Below are positions 8,354-17,362 of a stretch of DNA of 64,000 nucleotides, piece after piece (within the stretch, counting starts at the first letter, position 1; each line of letters begins with the position of its first letter). Source of the DNA: an uncultured Acetatifactor sp. (GTDB lineage: Bacteria; Bacillota; Clostridia; Lachnospirales; Lachnospiraceae). The stretch lies in contig CAJUGH010000001.1 of assembly GCA_910586215.1 (NCBI GenBank), forward strand, positions 62,001 through 126,000, written 5' to 3'. Both the position numbers and the translations under genes were made by a program. Under the pieces are notes generated by a model. That model did not search any database, was not told the DNA's origin, and saw only the letters and a list, made by a program, of their open reading frames with translations.

Positions 8354-9283
8354 ATGAGTGAAGACAGGAATAGCAGGCAGACATACAAATCGGGATTTGT
8401 GACCTTGATAGGCAGGCCCAATGTAGGGAAATCTACTTTGATGAACAGGCTGATTGGCCAGAAGATAGCCATTACTTCTAACAAACCGCAGACTACCAGG
8501 AACCGGATCCAGACTGTGTATACCTGTGAGCAGGGACAGATTGTGTTCCTGGACACACCGGGTATCCATAAGGCAAAGAACAAACTGGGAGATTATATGG
8601 TACATGTGGCGGTGCGGACCCTGGAAGAGGTGGATGTCATCCTGTGGCTGGTGGAACCTTCCGACTATATCGGGGCCGGGGACCAGCATATTATCGAACA
8701 GCTGAAGCGGGTGAAGACACCAGTGATCCTGGTGATCAACAAGATAGACAAAGTGAAGAAGGAAGCCGTGTATGCCTTCATTGACACCTACAGGAAGGCT
8801 TTTGACTTCCAGGAGATCGTGCCCCTGTCTGCCTTGAAGGGAACCAACACGGAGGAACTGGTACAGTGTATCTTCAAGTATCTCCCATACGGGGAGGCTT
8901 TCTATGATGAAGATACGGTGACCGACCAGCCCATGCGCCAGATCGTGGCAGAACTGATCCGGGAGAAGGCGCTCAGGCTGCTGGAGGAGGAGATTCCCCA
9001 TGGCGTTGCAGTGACCATCGAGGGCATGAAGGAGAAGGGAAAGATATGCCATATTAACGCCACTATCATCTGTGAGCGGGAATCCCACAAGGGAATCATT
9101 ATCGGAAAAGGCGGACAGATGCTGAAGAAGATCGGCTCTGCAGCCCGCACGGAGATAGAACATATGCTGGAGATGCAGGTGAACCTGGAACTTTGGGTGA
9201 AGGTGAAGAAGGACTGGAGAGATAGCGATTTCCTTCTGAAAAATTTTGGCTACAACCCGAAAGATATCTCGGGAAGCGAATAG
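8354..9283 (+). CDS. era: GTPase Era
   Basis: The 309-residue protein has the full Era layout. The GTPase domain shows the P-loop GRPNVGKST near residue 16, the switch motif DTPGI and the guanine-specificity motif NKID. The C-terminal KH domain shows the loop IIIGKGGQMLKKIG. Era binds the 3' end of 16S rRNA and acts in late assembly of the 30S subunit at the membrane. It is followed by a YqzL-like gene and recO, an arrangement common in Firmicutes. Confidence 0.97.
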   Translation: MSEDRNSRQTYKSGFVTLIGRPNVGKSTLMNRLIGQKIAITSNKPQTTRNRIQTVYTCEQGQIVFLDTPGIHKAKNKLGDYMVHVAVRTLEEVDVILWLVEPSDYIGAGDQHIIEQLKRVKTPVILVINKIDKVKKEAVYAFIDTYRKAFDFQEIVPLSALKGTNTEELVQCIFKYLPYGEAFYDEDTVTDQPMRQIVAELIREKALRLLEEEIPHGVAVTIEGMKEKGKICHINATIICERESHKGIIIGKGGQMLKKIGSAARTEIEHMLEMQVNLELWVKVKKDWRDSDFLLKNFGYNPKDISGSE

Positions 9284-9379
9284 AAAAATGAGAATTTGCA
9301 GACCCTAGGACTATGGACAGACAGGGAACCAAAGATTTCAGATATGAGGTTACGTCAAGGAAAGTCAGGGGGAATTGCA

Positions 9380-9643
9380 ATGAACATAGAACACTGGAAA
9401 CAGTTTGAAAGCACCGGCCGGATAGAGGACTATTTACATTTCCTGTCCTGTGAGAGACAGGAGAGGTCAGAAAGGGAAGCAGATTCCGGGAATGCCCCTG
9501 GCGCTGCCGGGGACAGTTCCAGGGACTGGATGGATCATAACAGCCATGCAGGAATATATATGGGTCAAAGGGATTGTACTAAAGCAGGCTCCCGTGGGGG
9601 AGTACGACAGGCATATCAGTCTTTTGACACTGGAACGCGGTAA
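9380..9643 (+). CDS. Small YqzL-like protein between era and recO
   Basis: The predicted protein has 87 residues; only the first 25 or so (MNIEHWKQFESTGRIEDYL...) look like a conserved core, similar in position and style to the small YqzL proteins between era and recO in Bacilli. The tail is low in complexity and its last 98 bases overlap recO in another frame, so part of the tail may be unconstrained. AGGGGGAATTGCA precedes the ATG. The function is unknown. Confidence 0.6.
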   Translation: MNIEHWKQFESTGRIEDYLHFLSCERQERSEREADSGNAPGAAGDSSRDWMDHNSHAGIYMGQRDCTKAGSRGGVRQAYQSFDTGTR

Positions 9644-10196
9644 GGTGAGCGCCTTTGCAAGAGGAGCCAGGAAGCCTGCCAGCAGGCTGGCAGCGGCCAC
9701 CAGTCCCTTTTCTTTTGGCAGCTTTAAGCTATACCAGGGGAGGAATTCCTACACCCTGGCAGAGGCAGACATCCAGAACTATTTCGAGGAACTGCGCACG
9801 GATTACGTAGGTGCCTGCTATGGAATGTATTTTGCGGAGGTGGCAGATTTCTATGCCAGGGAGAACAATGATGAGCGGGAACTGATGAAGCTGCTGTACC
9901 AGTCCCTCCGGGCCCTGGGGGTGAAGTCCCTGCAGAGGAGCCTGGTCAGGTGCATCTTCGAGTGCAGGGCTATTGCCGTGAACGGGGAATTCCCAGGCCC
10001 GCCCACAGACAGGAAGCTGGATCCGTCTACGGTCTATGCACTGCAGTACATAGCAGGAAGCCCTATTGAGAAACTGTATACCTTTACAGTGACGGATGGT
10101 GTGCTGGAGGAACTGGAACAGGTAGCGGAGGCATATATGGGCCGTTTTGTGGGCCATAGATTCAAAAGTCTGGATGTTTTACAAACTATTTGTTGA
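9546..10196 (+). CDS. recO: DNA repair protein RecO
   Basis: The 216-residue protein starts MQEYIWVKGIVLKQ, the usual RecO start, with the N-terminal OB-fold (LLTLERGKVSAFARGARKP) and the helical C-terminal half. RecO helps RecR load RecA onto SSB-coated single-stranded DNA in recombinational repair. The family is usually near 240-250 residues, so this one is slightly short, and the zinc-binding cysteines seen in some relatives are not evident. The chosen ATG overlaps the end of the small upstream gene; a longer in-frame extension to 9450 looks non-homologous. Confidence 0.9.
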   Translation: MQEYIWVKGIVLKQAPVGEYDRHISLLTLERGKVSAFARGARKPASRLAAATSPFSFGSFKLYQGRNSYTLAEADIQNYFEELRTDYVGACYGMYFAEVADFYARENNDERELMKLLYQSLRALGVKSLQRSLVRCIFECRAIAVNGEFPGPPTDRKLDPSTVYALQYIAGSPIEKLYTFTVTDGVLEELEQVAEAYMGRFVGHRFKSLDVLQTIC

Positions 10197-10221
10197 AAAG
10201 TTTTCTTATTTTTGATAGAAT
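10193..10221 (+). promoter_or_regulatory. Probable promoter before the 10.3-kb lipoprotein gene
   Basis: TTGAAA and TAGAAT are separated by 17 bases, starting at the recO stop codon. It would drive the lipoprotein gene and perhaps glyS. Confidence 0.55.
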
Positions 10222-10282
10222 ACAGAATACGGATGAGAAGCGAAGGAAAATGGAAGTCCGGAGAACGGACAGGGAGTATGGA

Positions 10283-10909
10283 ATGAGGAGAGCTGGAAAG
10301 CTGGCGGCTGGTCTATGTCTGGCCGCAATGCTGTGTGCAGGCTGTGGTCAGGAACAGGGACCTGTAGTGGTGCAGGAGAACACCCTTGTGATCTCCGACA
10401 AGGGGGAAGTCACCGCCTATGTGGTGGGAGAGTTTGACAAGGCCTATTATGATCTGGCAGAACTGGCTGATATGGCCAGGGCAGAGGCAGATACCTTCAG
10501 CCAGGCCTATGAAGGCGTGGAGAAGCCTCCCGTATCTGTGGAAAGCGTGGAGCCGGTGGAGGATATGGCAGGGAAAGTGGTGGTTGCATACCGCTTTGAC
10601 AATGCAGACAGCTATACGGCATTTATGGGACAGTACGAGGGGAGACGTCTCTTCTACGGCACTGTGTCGGAAGCAGCAGCCCACGGATACCTGGCTGGCG
10701 TGACACTCTCGGACGTGAAGGACGGCACATCCCTTACGGAAGAAGGGCTGAAGCAGAACGGTGACAGACGTCTGATAATTACTGATACCCAGGCTGTCAT
10801 ATACTGTCCTGCCAAAGTGACCCATCTGAGCAAGGGGGCTTCCATGAATGAGGACGGAAGTGTGGGAACTTTCCAGGCAGAGGACGCTGTATACATTTTG
10901 CTGAAGTGA
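10283..10909 (+). CDS. Putative lipoprotein of unknown function
   Basis: The 208-residue protein begins with a short basic stretch and a hydrophobic signal ending in the lipobox LCAGC near residue 17, so it is probably anchored outside the membrane. The mature part is acidic and mixed alpha/beta with no motif I recognise. GGGAG lies six bases before the ATG at 10283. It sits between recO and glyS on the same strand and has its own promoter. The same kind of lipoprotein occurs near glyS in related genomes as far as I recall, but that is memory rather than a search. Confidence 0.75.
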   Translation: MRRAGKLAAGLCLAAMLCAGCGQEQGPVVVQENTLVISDKGEVTAYVVGEFDKAYYDLAELADMARAEADTFSQAYEGVEKPPVSVESVEPVEDMAGKVVVAYRFDNADSYTAFMGQYEGRRLFYGTVSEAAAHGYLAGVTLSDVKDGTSLTEEGLKQNGDRRLIITDTQAVIYCPAKVTHLSKGASMNEDGSVGTFQAEDAVYILLK

Positions 10910-11019
10910 GCAATTCCAAGGCAGGCTTGCCCCAGGACAGGCGTATAAGGCATATCTGATATAGATCGTAACCAGGGACAGGAACCGGTTACAAAGAGGC
11001 AGAAAGAGGGAAAAGACAG

Positions 11020-12408
11020 ATGAATAAGACAATGGAAAAAATTGTGGCACTTGCAAAGGCCAGGGGATTTGTATATCCCGGCTCTGAGATCTACGGGGGC
11101 CTGGCCAATACCTGGGATTATGGCAACCTGGGTGTAGAACTGAAGAATAATGTGAAGAGGGCCTGGTGGCAGAAATTTGTACAGGAGAATCCCTATAATG
11201 TAGGGGTGGACTGCGCTATCCTGATGAATCCCCAGACCTGGGTGGCAAGCGGTCATCTGGGAGGATTTTCAGACCCGCTGATGGATTGTAAGGAATGTCA
11301 TGAGCGTTTCCGGGCAGACCAGCTGATTGAGAAATTCTGTGAGGAGAAGGGAATTGCCCTGGAAGGCAGTGTGGATGGCTGGAGCCAGGAGCAGATGCGG
11401 GATTTTATAGAAGAACACAAAGTTCCCTGTCCTGGCTGCGGTAAGCATAATTTTACGGATATCCGCCAGTTCAACCTGATGTTCAAGACCTTCCAGGGTG
11501 TCACGGAGGATGCCAAGAGTACCGTGTACCTGCGTCCGGAGACGGCCCAGGGTATCTTTGTGAACTTCAAGAATGTACAGCGTACTTCCAGAAAGAAGAT
11601 TCCATTCGGCATTGCCCAGGTGGGCAAGTCTTTCCGGAATGAGATTACGCCGGGGAACTTTACCTTCAGGACAAGGGAATTCGAGCAGATGGAACTGGAA
11701 TTCTTCTGTGAGCCGGGTACGGACATGGAATGGTTCCAGTACTGGAGAGGGTTCTGCCGTGACTGGCTGCTGTCCCTGGGGATGAAGGAGGAGGAGATGC
11801 GGCTGCGTGACCACAGTCCGGAGGAACTGAGCTTCTACAGCAAGGGAACCACGGATATTGAGTTCCTGTTCCCATTTGGCTGGGGAGAACTGTGGGGGAT
11901 TGCCGACAGGACAGATTATGACCTGACCTGTCATGCCAATATTTCTGGCCAGGATATGACTTACTTCGATGATGAGAAGAAAGAAAAGTACATACCATAC
12001 GTGGTGGAGCCTTCCCTGGGTGCAGACCGCGTGGTACTGGCTTTCCTCTGTGCGGCATACGATGAGGAGGAACTGGAAGGCGGCGACATGCGCACTGTCC
12101 TGCGGTTCCATCCGGCCCTTGCCCCTGTGAAGATTGGCGTGCTGCCCCTGTCCAAGAAGCTCAATGAGGGTGCGGAGAAGATTTACAGGGAACTGTCCAG
12201 GAAATACAACTGTGAGTTCGATGAGAGAGGGAATATTGGCAAGAGATACCGTCGCCAGGACGAGATCGGGACACCCTTCTGTGTCACTTACGATTTTGAG
12301 TCTGAGACAGATGGCTGTGTCACAGTGCGTTTCCGTGATTCCATGGAGCAGGAGAGGGTGGCCATTGCCAGTCTGGATGCTTATTTTGCAGATAAGTTCA
12401 CATTTTAA
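11020..12408 (+). CDS. glyS: Glycyl-tRNA synthetase, single-chain dimeric type
   Basis: The 462-residue class II synthetase charges tRNA-Gly. The N-terminus (ARGFVYPGSEIYGGLANTWDYG) and motif 2 (GIAQVGKSFRNEITP) are characteristic of the alpha2 glycyl enzyme found in Firmicutes and eukaryotes. The C-terminus carries the anticodon-binding domain (LAPVKIGVLPLSKK...). Symbols differ between species: this form is often called glyS or glyQS. I see no T-box leader in the 110-base gap upstream. A strong terminator follows. Confidence 0.96.
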   Translation: MNKTMEKIVALAKARGFVYPGSEIYGGLANTWDYGNLGVELKNNVKRAWWQKFVQENPYNVGVDCAILMNPQTWVASGHLGGFSDPLMDCKECHERFRADQLIEKFCEEKGIALEGSVDGWSQEQMRDFIEEHKVPCPGCGKHNFTDIRQFNLMFKTFQGVTEDAKSTVYLRPETAQGIFVNFKNVQRTSRKKIPFGIAQVGKSFRNEITPGNFTFRTREFEQMELEFFCEPGTDMEWFQYWRGFCRDWLLSLGMKEEEMRLRDHSPEELSFYSKGTTDIEFLFPFGWGELWGIADRTDYDLTCHANISGQDMTYFDDEKKEKYIPYVVEPSLGADRVVLAFLCAAYDEEELEGGDMRTVLRFHPALAPVKIGVLPLSKKLNEGAEKIYRELSRKYNCEFDERGNIGKRYRRQDEIGTPFCVTYDFESETDGCVTVRFRDSMEQERVAIASLDAYFADKFTF

Positions 12409-12429
12409 GGGAATTCAGGCTACATGAAT

Positions 12430-12462
12430 GGAGCAGAAGGGGGATCTTCTGCTCCTTTGTCT
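12430..12462 (+). terminator. Rho-independent terminator after glyS
   Basis: GGAGCAGAAG and CTTCTGCTCC form a perfect 10-bp stem with a six-base loop, followed by TTTGTCTT. Confidence 0.85.
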
Positions 12463-12499
12463 TAACGGGGGTTGTGCCTTTCGGGCAGGGGGTATCGGT

Positions 12500-15400
12500 A
12501 TGGATAGGATAGAAGTGTTTCAGATATTGGGGATCGGGGAGACAAAGGATGAGAAGGCCATCAAGAACGCCTACAGGGAGAAGCTGACCGTGACGAATCC
12601 GGAGGATGACCCGGAAGGCTTCAAGCGGCTGAGGGGAGCCTATGACGCAGCCTGCCGGTATGCCAGGGAGACGGAAGGGGCCGGGGAGGAGCAGGAACGG
12701 GATACCTCTGTGTCCGGACTCTGGGTGGAGCGTGCAGCGCAGATTTACGGCAATCTGGAGACCAGGCGGGATGTGTCCTGCTGGGAAGAATTGTTTGCAC
12801 AGGACTGTTTTATCTCCCTGGAAGAAGAGGAGAACTGTCGGCTGAAACTGTTGCGCTTCTTGATGGAGCACTTCCGCCTGCCCACGGATGTGTGGAAGCT
12901 GCTTGACAGGAAGTTGTCCCTTACCGGGAAAGAGGCCGGACTGCGGGAACAGTTCCCGGCAGATTTCGTGCGCTACATTGAGAACAAGTGCGAGCGCGGG
13001 GAAGATGTGGAATTTGGCCAGTTTGAGGGGGCACCGGATGCCCCCTATGACTTGTTCCTCCAGTATTATGACCGCTGCTGGCAGGCTATCCAGGAGGGTA
13101 ACCTGGAGCAGGCGGCCCAGAATATCAAGGATGCGGATGCACTGGGGATCCGCCATCCTATTATGGAGATCTGCCGGGCAGACCTGGCGGTGAAGCAGGG
13201 ACAGATCCAGGAAGGGCTGGCGCTTCTTCTCTCCCTGCGGGAGCGGTACCCGAAAGATGCCATGATCTGTTATAACACGGCAGAGAACCTGTGGAGGCAG
13301 GGAGAAGGCAATGGGGACCTGCGGAAGAAGGCGGCAGGGATTTTTAAAGAACTGAAGGCAGAGAATGACAGCCATTATATGGCAAATGTGCGGCTCACGG
13401 AATGGTACTATGAGAACCAGCAGTTCCAGGAGGCAAAAAAGTGTGCAGAGAAAGTACTGTCTGCCGGCGGGGACGAAACCTTCATGGAACTTCTGGGGAA
13501 GGTGAACCGGGAGATTGAGAAGGAACTGGAGACAGAGTATGCAGACAGCCATAGCTGGAAGCCGGCCTTGGAATTGTGCTGGTGTTATCTGCAGGACGGA
13601 AAGGTATCGAAAGGCATAAGACTGGCCCTGTCCCTGGAGAAGGAACTGCCCCCGGAGAAGGAGGCAGAGTACAATGGCCTGCTGTCCAAGCTGTATGTGG
13701 AAGAGGCAGAGTATGAGACTTCCGTTACCATGGCAGACATCTGGCAGGAGTCCCTGGAACGGAAGCTTTTCAGGGGAGAGAGCGAGGAAGAGGAGAAGGA
13801 CAAGGACCGCATACGGCAGGCTTATCTGATCAGGATGCAGTGCTACCACAATCTGGGTTTTGCTGACAAGGAGTATTTTGCCAGGGCGGCGAAGGAGGGG
13901 GAAGGGCTGCTTTCGGGAACGCCCAAAGATATCGGCGTGCTGTTGGAACTGGCACAGGTGTACATTGAGATGGAGGAATATGAACGCAGCCTGGAGATCA
14001 GCCGTACCCTTGTGGAGGATTACCAGATCTATGCTGCCCATGCCGCATCCCTGGAGGCATACCGCAGGCAGCTGAATGCTGGCGGGGTGATCCGCAGCGG
14101 TACCCAGTGTATCCAGTATTTTCCAGGATACATCAGGGCCTATGAGTATATGGCGAAGGTGTACCTGGACCTGGAGTATAGTGAGGACCTGGAGAATCTG
14201 CTGGCTGATGCGGAGAAGAACGGGGTAAAGAGTGTGATACTGGATGCCTACAAGTTCCAGTTCCACCGGTTCCAGATGAAGAAAAAGCTGATGGATATCA
14301 ATACCCTGAATAACAAACTGAAGAATTTCCGGACGGAATTCCGGGCCAGGGTGGAGAAGGGGGACCTGGTATTTTACCAGAATGGACTGCCCGTCTTAAC
14401 GGAATATCTCTATCACTATCCTGATAGCTATATGTTGGTGGAGCGGGGGATTTTCCACAGGGCAGCCCACCATTATGAAGAAGCCCGGGAGGACTTCGAG
14501 AAGGCCCTGGTGCTGAATCCTTCCAATGCCTATGCCTTAAACGGCTTGAGTTTTGTGTACAAATATATGGGGGAATATGAGAAGGCCCTGGTCTGTATCA
14601 AGAAGGCGATCCTGTACATGGACCAGGATATGTCCCCTGTGATCTACACGGACATGGGGGAACTGTATTCCCTGTTGGGCAATTATGAGATGGCCCTGGC
14701 GGCCTGCAGGCAGTACCAGGAACTGGTGAAGGAACCGGCAGTGTGGTTCCTGGAGGAGATGGCAGAATGCCATGTGTCACTTCTGGATGCGCAGGAAGCT
14801 TGCCGGCTTTATGCAAGATGCGCAGGGGAAGACAGGACATCCACCTATGAGAAACAGGTGGATGCCTGCATCAGGTGCGGCCTTAAGGAGGAGACAGCCC
14901 ACTATCTGGCAGCCTGGAAGGAGGCGCTGGATAATAAGGCGGGCAGGGGACTGAAACGGCTGCTGTCCTGGAAGCAGTACAGGAACCTGGCCAACGCATA
15001 CTGTCTGTACCACTCCCAGGCGGGCTGGATGGAACTGGTCATGGGCAGCGGCAAGGCAGCCCTGGAACAGTTCCGGGCTTCCATGAAGTATTACAGCCAG
15101 GCCGTGGGCCGGGAGGGCAAGATAGCCGATGCCATCTTTGCCTGTATCCTCTGCGGTGATACGAGGCGTGGGGCAAAATATGCAAAGCAGCTCCAGGCCT
15201 GGCTGCGACAGGAGACCTTTTCCCCGGAGAACAAGTACTTCAACCGGGAGAAGGGGCATCTGCAGATGGAGTTCCTGGCAGCCTATTTTGAGGCAGACGA
15301 GACGACCCTCCAGGGGATCCTGGACAGGGAGGTATCCTGTGGGATCTGCCATTTCTGTACCCATGCCATATGCAGGGAGATGGAAGGCGTGAGAATCCTC

Positions 15401-15514
15401 TTTCTGCTCAGGCAGGGGAAGCGGGCAGAGGCCAGACAGCGTCTGGACAGGAATCTGGAGATACAGCCGGCAGACGAATATATGCTGGCCATCCGGCATA
15501 TTGCCTTCGGGTAG
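12500..15514 (+). CDS. J-domain-like, TPR-repeat protein without an HPD motif
   Basis: The protein has 1004 residues. The first 50 or so look like a J domain (FQILGIGETKDEKAIKNAYREKL then FKRLRGAYDAA), but the loop that should hold the Hsp70-activating HPD triad reads NPEDDPEG. The rest, from about residue 100 to the end, is alpha-helical and repeat-rich; the clearest TPR units lie near 640-760 (YEEAREDFEKALVLNPSNAYALNGLSF and neighbours). It has no signal peptide or membrane segment. Eighty-six bases downstream, on the same strand, lies an HscC-like Hsp70, its likely partner. The lack of HPD means it may recruit rather than stimulate the Hsp70 (inference). The ATG at 12500 is preceded by CAGGGGG. 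Confidence 0.78.
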   Translation: MDRIEVFQILGIGETKDEKAIKNAYREKLTVTNPEDDPEGFKRLRGAYDAACRYARETEGAGEEQERDTSVSGLWVERAAQIYGNLETRRDVSCWEELFAQDCFISLEEEENCRLKLLRFLMEHFRLPTDVWKLLDRKLSLTGKEAGLREQFPADFVRYIENKCERGEDVEFGQFEGAPDAPYDLFLQYYDRCWQAIQEGNLEQAAQNIKDADALGIRHPIMEICRADLAVKQGQIQEGLALLLSLRERYPKDAMICYNTAENLWRQGEGNGDLRKKAAGIFKELKAENDSHYMANVRLTEWYYENQQFQEAKKCAEKVLSAGGDETFMELLGKVNREIEKELETEYADSHSWKPALELCWCYLQDGKVSKGIRLALSLEKELPPEKEAEYNGLLSKLYVEEAEYETSVTMADIWQESLERKLFRGESEEEEKDKDRIRQAYLIRMQCYHNLGFADKEYFARAAKEGEGLLSGTPKDIGVLLELAQVYIEMEEYERSLEISRTLVEDYQIYAAHAASLEAYRRQLNAGGVIRSGTQCIQYFPGYIRAYEYMAKVYLDLEYSEDLENLLADAEKNGVKSVILDAYKFQFHRFQMKKKLMDINTLNNKLKNFRTEFRARVEKGDLVFYQNGLPVLTEYLYHYPDSYMLVERGIFHRAAHHYEEAREDFEKALVLNPSNAYALNGLSFVYKYMGEYEKALVCIKKAILYMDQDMSPVIYTDMGELYSLLGNYEMALAACRQYQELVKEPAVWFLEEMAECHVSLLDAQEACRLYARCAGEDRTSTYEKQVDACIRCGLKEETAHYLAAWKEALDNKAGRGLKRLLSWKQYRNLANAYCLYHSQAGWMELVMGSGKAALEQFRASMKYYSQAVGREGKIADAIFACILCGDTRRGAKYAKQLQAWLRQETFSPENKYFNREKGHLQMEFLAAYFEADETTLQGILDREVSCGICHFCTHAICREMEGVRILFLLRQGKRAEARQRLDRNLEIQPADEYMLAIRHIAFG

Positions 15515-15600
15515 GAAAGTGCGTTCCCGGAGGGACAAGATTGCATGGGGCACTGCACTGTGCAGTGGTGGAACAGAACAATGAGGAAACGAGGAGTTAA

Positions 15601-17286
15601 ATGATAGTAGGGATAGATCTGGGAACAACAAATAGTCTGATTGCATATTTTGGGGAGGATGGGGCGAAGATCATCCCCAACAGGCTGGGGAAGCATCTGA
15701 CCCCTTCCGTAGTCAGCGTGGATGGGGATGGCAATGTATATGTGGGGGAGACCGCAAGGGAGCGCATGAGTCTGTATCCCGATTCCGTGGCCCAGGCTTT
15801 TAAGCGCAGTATGGGTACAGAGAGGGAATACATCTTAAGCGGGAAGCATTACAGGCCGGAGGAACTGTCCAGTCTGGTGCTCAGGGCCCTGAAGGAGGAT
15901 GCGGAGGCGTATCTGGGGGAGGAAGTCACAGAGGCGGTGATCAGCGTACCGGCTTATTTTGACGACAAGAGACGGAAAGCCACCAAGCGGGCCGGGGAAC
16001 TGGCAGGCCTTAAGGTGGAGCGGATGATCTCCGAGCCAACTGCTGCCGCTGTGGCATATGGCCTATATGACAAGACAAGGGACACCAGGTTCCTGGTGTT
16101 TGACTTAGGGGGCGGTACCTTTGACGTGTCCGTCCTGGAATTGTACCACAATATCCTGGAAGTCAGGGCCGTGGCCGGAGACAATTACCTGGGCGGCGAG
16201 GACTTCACGGAAGTGATGGCAAAGCTGTTCCTGCAGAAGGCAAAGCTGCAGATGCAGGGACTGACACAGAAGGAGCAGGTCAGGCTCTACCGGCAGGCAG
16301 AGGTAGCCAAATGTGCCATCAGTGACGGGCCCCAGGTGAAGATGCATTTTCTCTACCGGGAGGAGACCTTAGAGCAGGAGATTACCTACAGGGAATATGA
16401 GGAAGCCTGTGAAGAACTGCTGGCCAAGATCCGGGAGCCTGTGAAGAAGAGCCTGGCTGATGCGGGACTGAAGCTTTCCGATATCGATGAGGTGCTCCTA
16501 ATCGGCGGGGCCACCAGGCTGTCCGTTGTGCGGGATTTCCTGATCCGTCTCTTCCGGAAATTCCCGGATACCCGGATGAACCCGGATGAAACGGTAGCTC
16601 TGGGGGCAGCCCTGCAGGCGGCCATGAAGGAGCGCCGGGAAGAGGTAAAAGAAGTGATTCTCACAGATGTCTGTTCCTTCACCCTGGGAACGGAAGTGGT
16701 AGTGGAATATGAGGAAGGGAAATTCGAGGACGGCAGGTTCTGCCCCATCATTGAGCGCAATACCGTGATCCCCGCCAGCCACACGGAGAGACTCTACACA
16801 GCCAGGGATAACCAGGAGCAGGTACGGGTGCGGATCCTTCAGGGGGAGAGCCGTTTTGCCAGGAACAATCTCTTTCTGGGGGAACTGGAGATCCAGGTGC
16901 CCAAAGGACCCAAGGGACGGGAGGCGGTGGATGTGACATATACCTATGATATCAATGCCCTCCTGGAGGTGGAGGTGAAGGTGGTATCTACCGGGGAGAT
17001 CCAGAAGCTGATTATCAAGGGAGACAGCAACCAGATGACCGAGGAAGAAGTGAAGCGGCGCATGGAAGAACTGGCCTATCTGAAGATCCAGCCCAGGGAC
17101 TACGAGGAGAACCGGCTGGTGCTCGCCCGGGCAGAGCGCATGTACGAGGAAGCCCTGGGAGAACGCAGGAAGAAGCTGGACCGGTATATCACCGCATTTG
17201 AGGCGGCCTTGAAGAAGGGAGACCATGACGGGATCCGGGAGAGCAGGGAGGCGCTGAACGAGGTGCTGGAGGAGGAAGACGAATAG
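15601..17286 (+). CDS. HscC-like Hsp70 chaperone
   Basis: The 561-residue protein starts IVGIDLGTTNSLIAYF and carries the Hsp70 signatures VFDLGGGTFDVSVLEL and LLIGGATRLSVV, so the nucleotide-binding domain is intact. The substrate-binding half is shorter than in DnaK (usually 610-640 residues) and lacks the long helical lid and EEVD-like tail, as in HscC. GAGGAG lies before the ATG. Pairing with the HPD-less J/TPR gene suggests a dedicated chaperone system separate from DnaK/DnaJ/GrpE; the client is unknown. Confidence 0.88.
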   Translation: MIVGIDLGTTNSLIAYFGEDGAKIIPNRLGKHLTPSVVSVDGDGNVYVGETARERMSLYPDSVAQAFKRSMGTEREYILSGKHYRPEELSSLVLRALKEDAEAYLGEEVTEAVISVPAYFDDKRRKATKRAGELAGLKVERMISEPTAAAVAYGLYDKTRDTRFLVFDLGGGTFDVSVLELYHNILEVRAVAGDNYLGGEDFTEVMAKLFLQKAKLQMQGLTQKEQVRLYRQAEVAKCAISDGPQVKMHFLYREETLEQEITYREYEEACEELLAKIREPVKKSLADAGLKLSDIDEVLLIGGATRLSVVRDFLIRLFRKFPDTRMNPDETVALGAALQAAMKERREEVKEVILTDVCSFTLGTEVVVEYEEGKFEDGRFCPIIERNTVIPASHTERLYTARDNQEQVRVRILQGESRFARNNLFLGELEIQVPKGPKGREAVDVTYTYDINALLEVEVKVVSTGEIQKLIIKGDSNQMTEEEVKRRMEELAYLKIQPRDYEENRLVLARAERMYEEALGERRKKLDRYITAFEAALKKGDHDGIRESREALNEVLEEEDE

Positions 17287-17288
17287 GC

Positions 17289-17317
17289 TTTTCATTTTGG
17301 AAAAGCTGTGCTATAAT
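17289..17317 (+). promoter_or_regulatory. Possible promoter of alaS
   Basis: TTTTCA and TATAAT are separated by 17 bases in the 76-base gap before alaS. The -10 is perfect and the -35 is weak. Confidence 0.5.
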
Positions 17318-17362
17318 GCGGAATATTGTAATATATGACAAAGATCTGGAGGACAAAAAGCC

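Noticed and set aside
10910..11019. T-box leader before glyS
   Set aside because: The gap is only 110 bases, with no T-box sequence or anti-terminator; the same applies to alaS and thrC.
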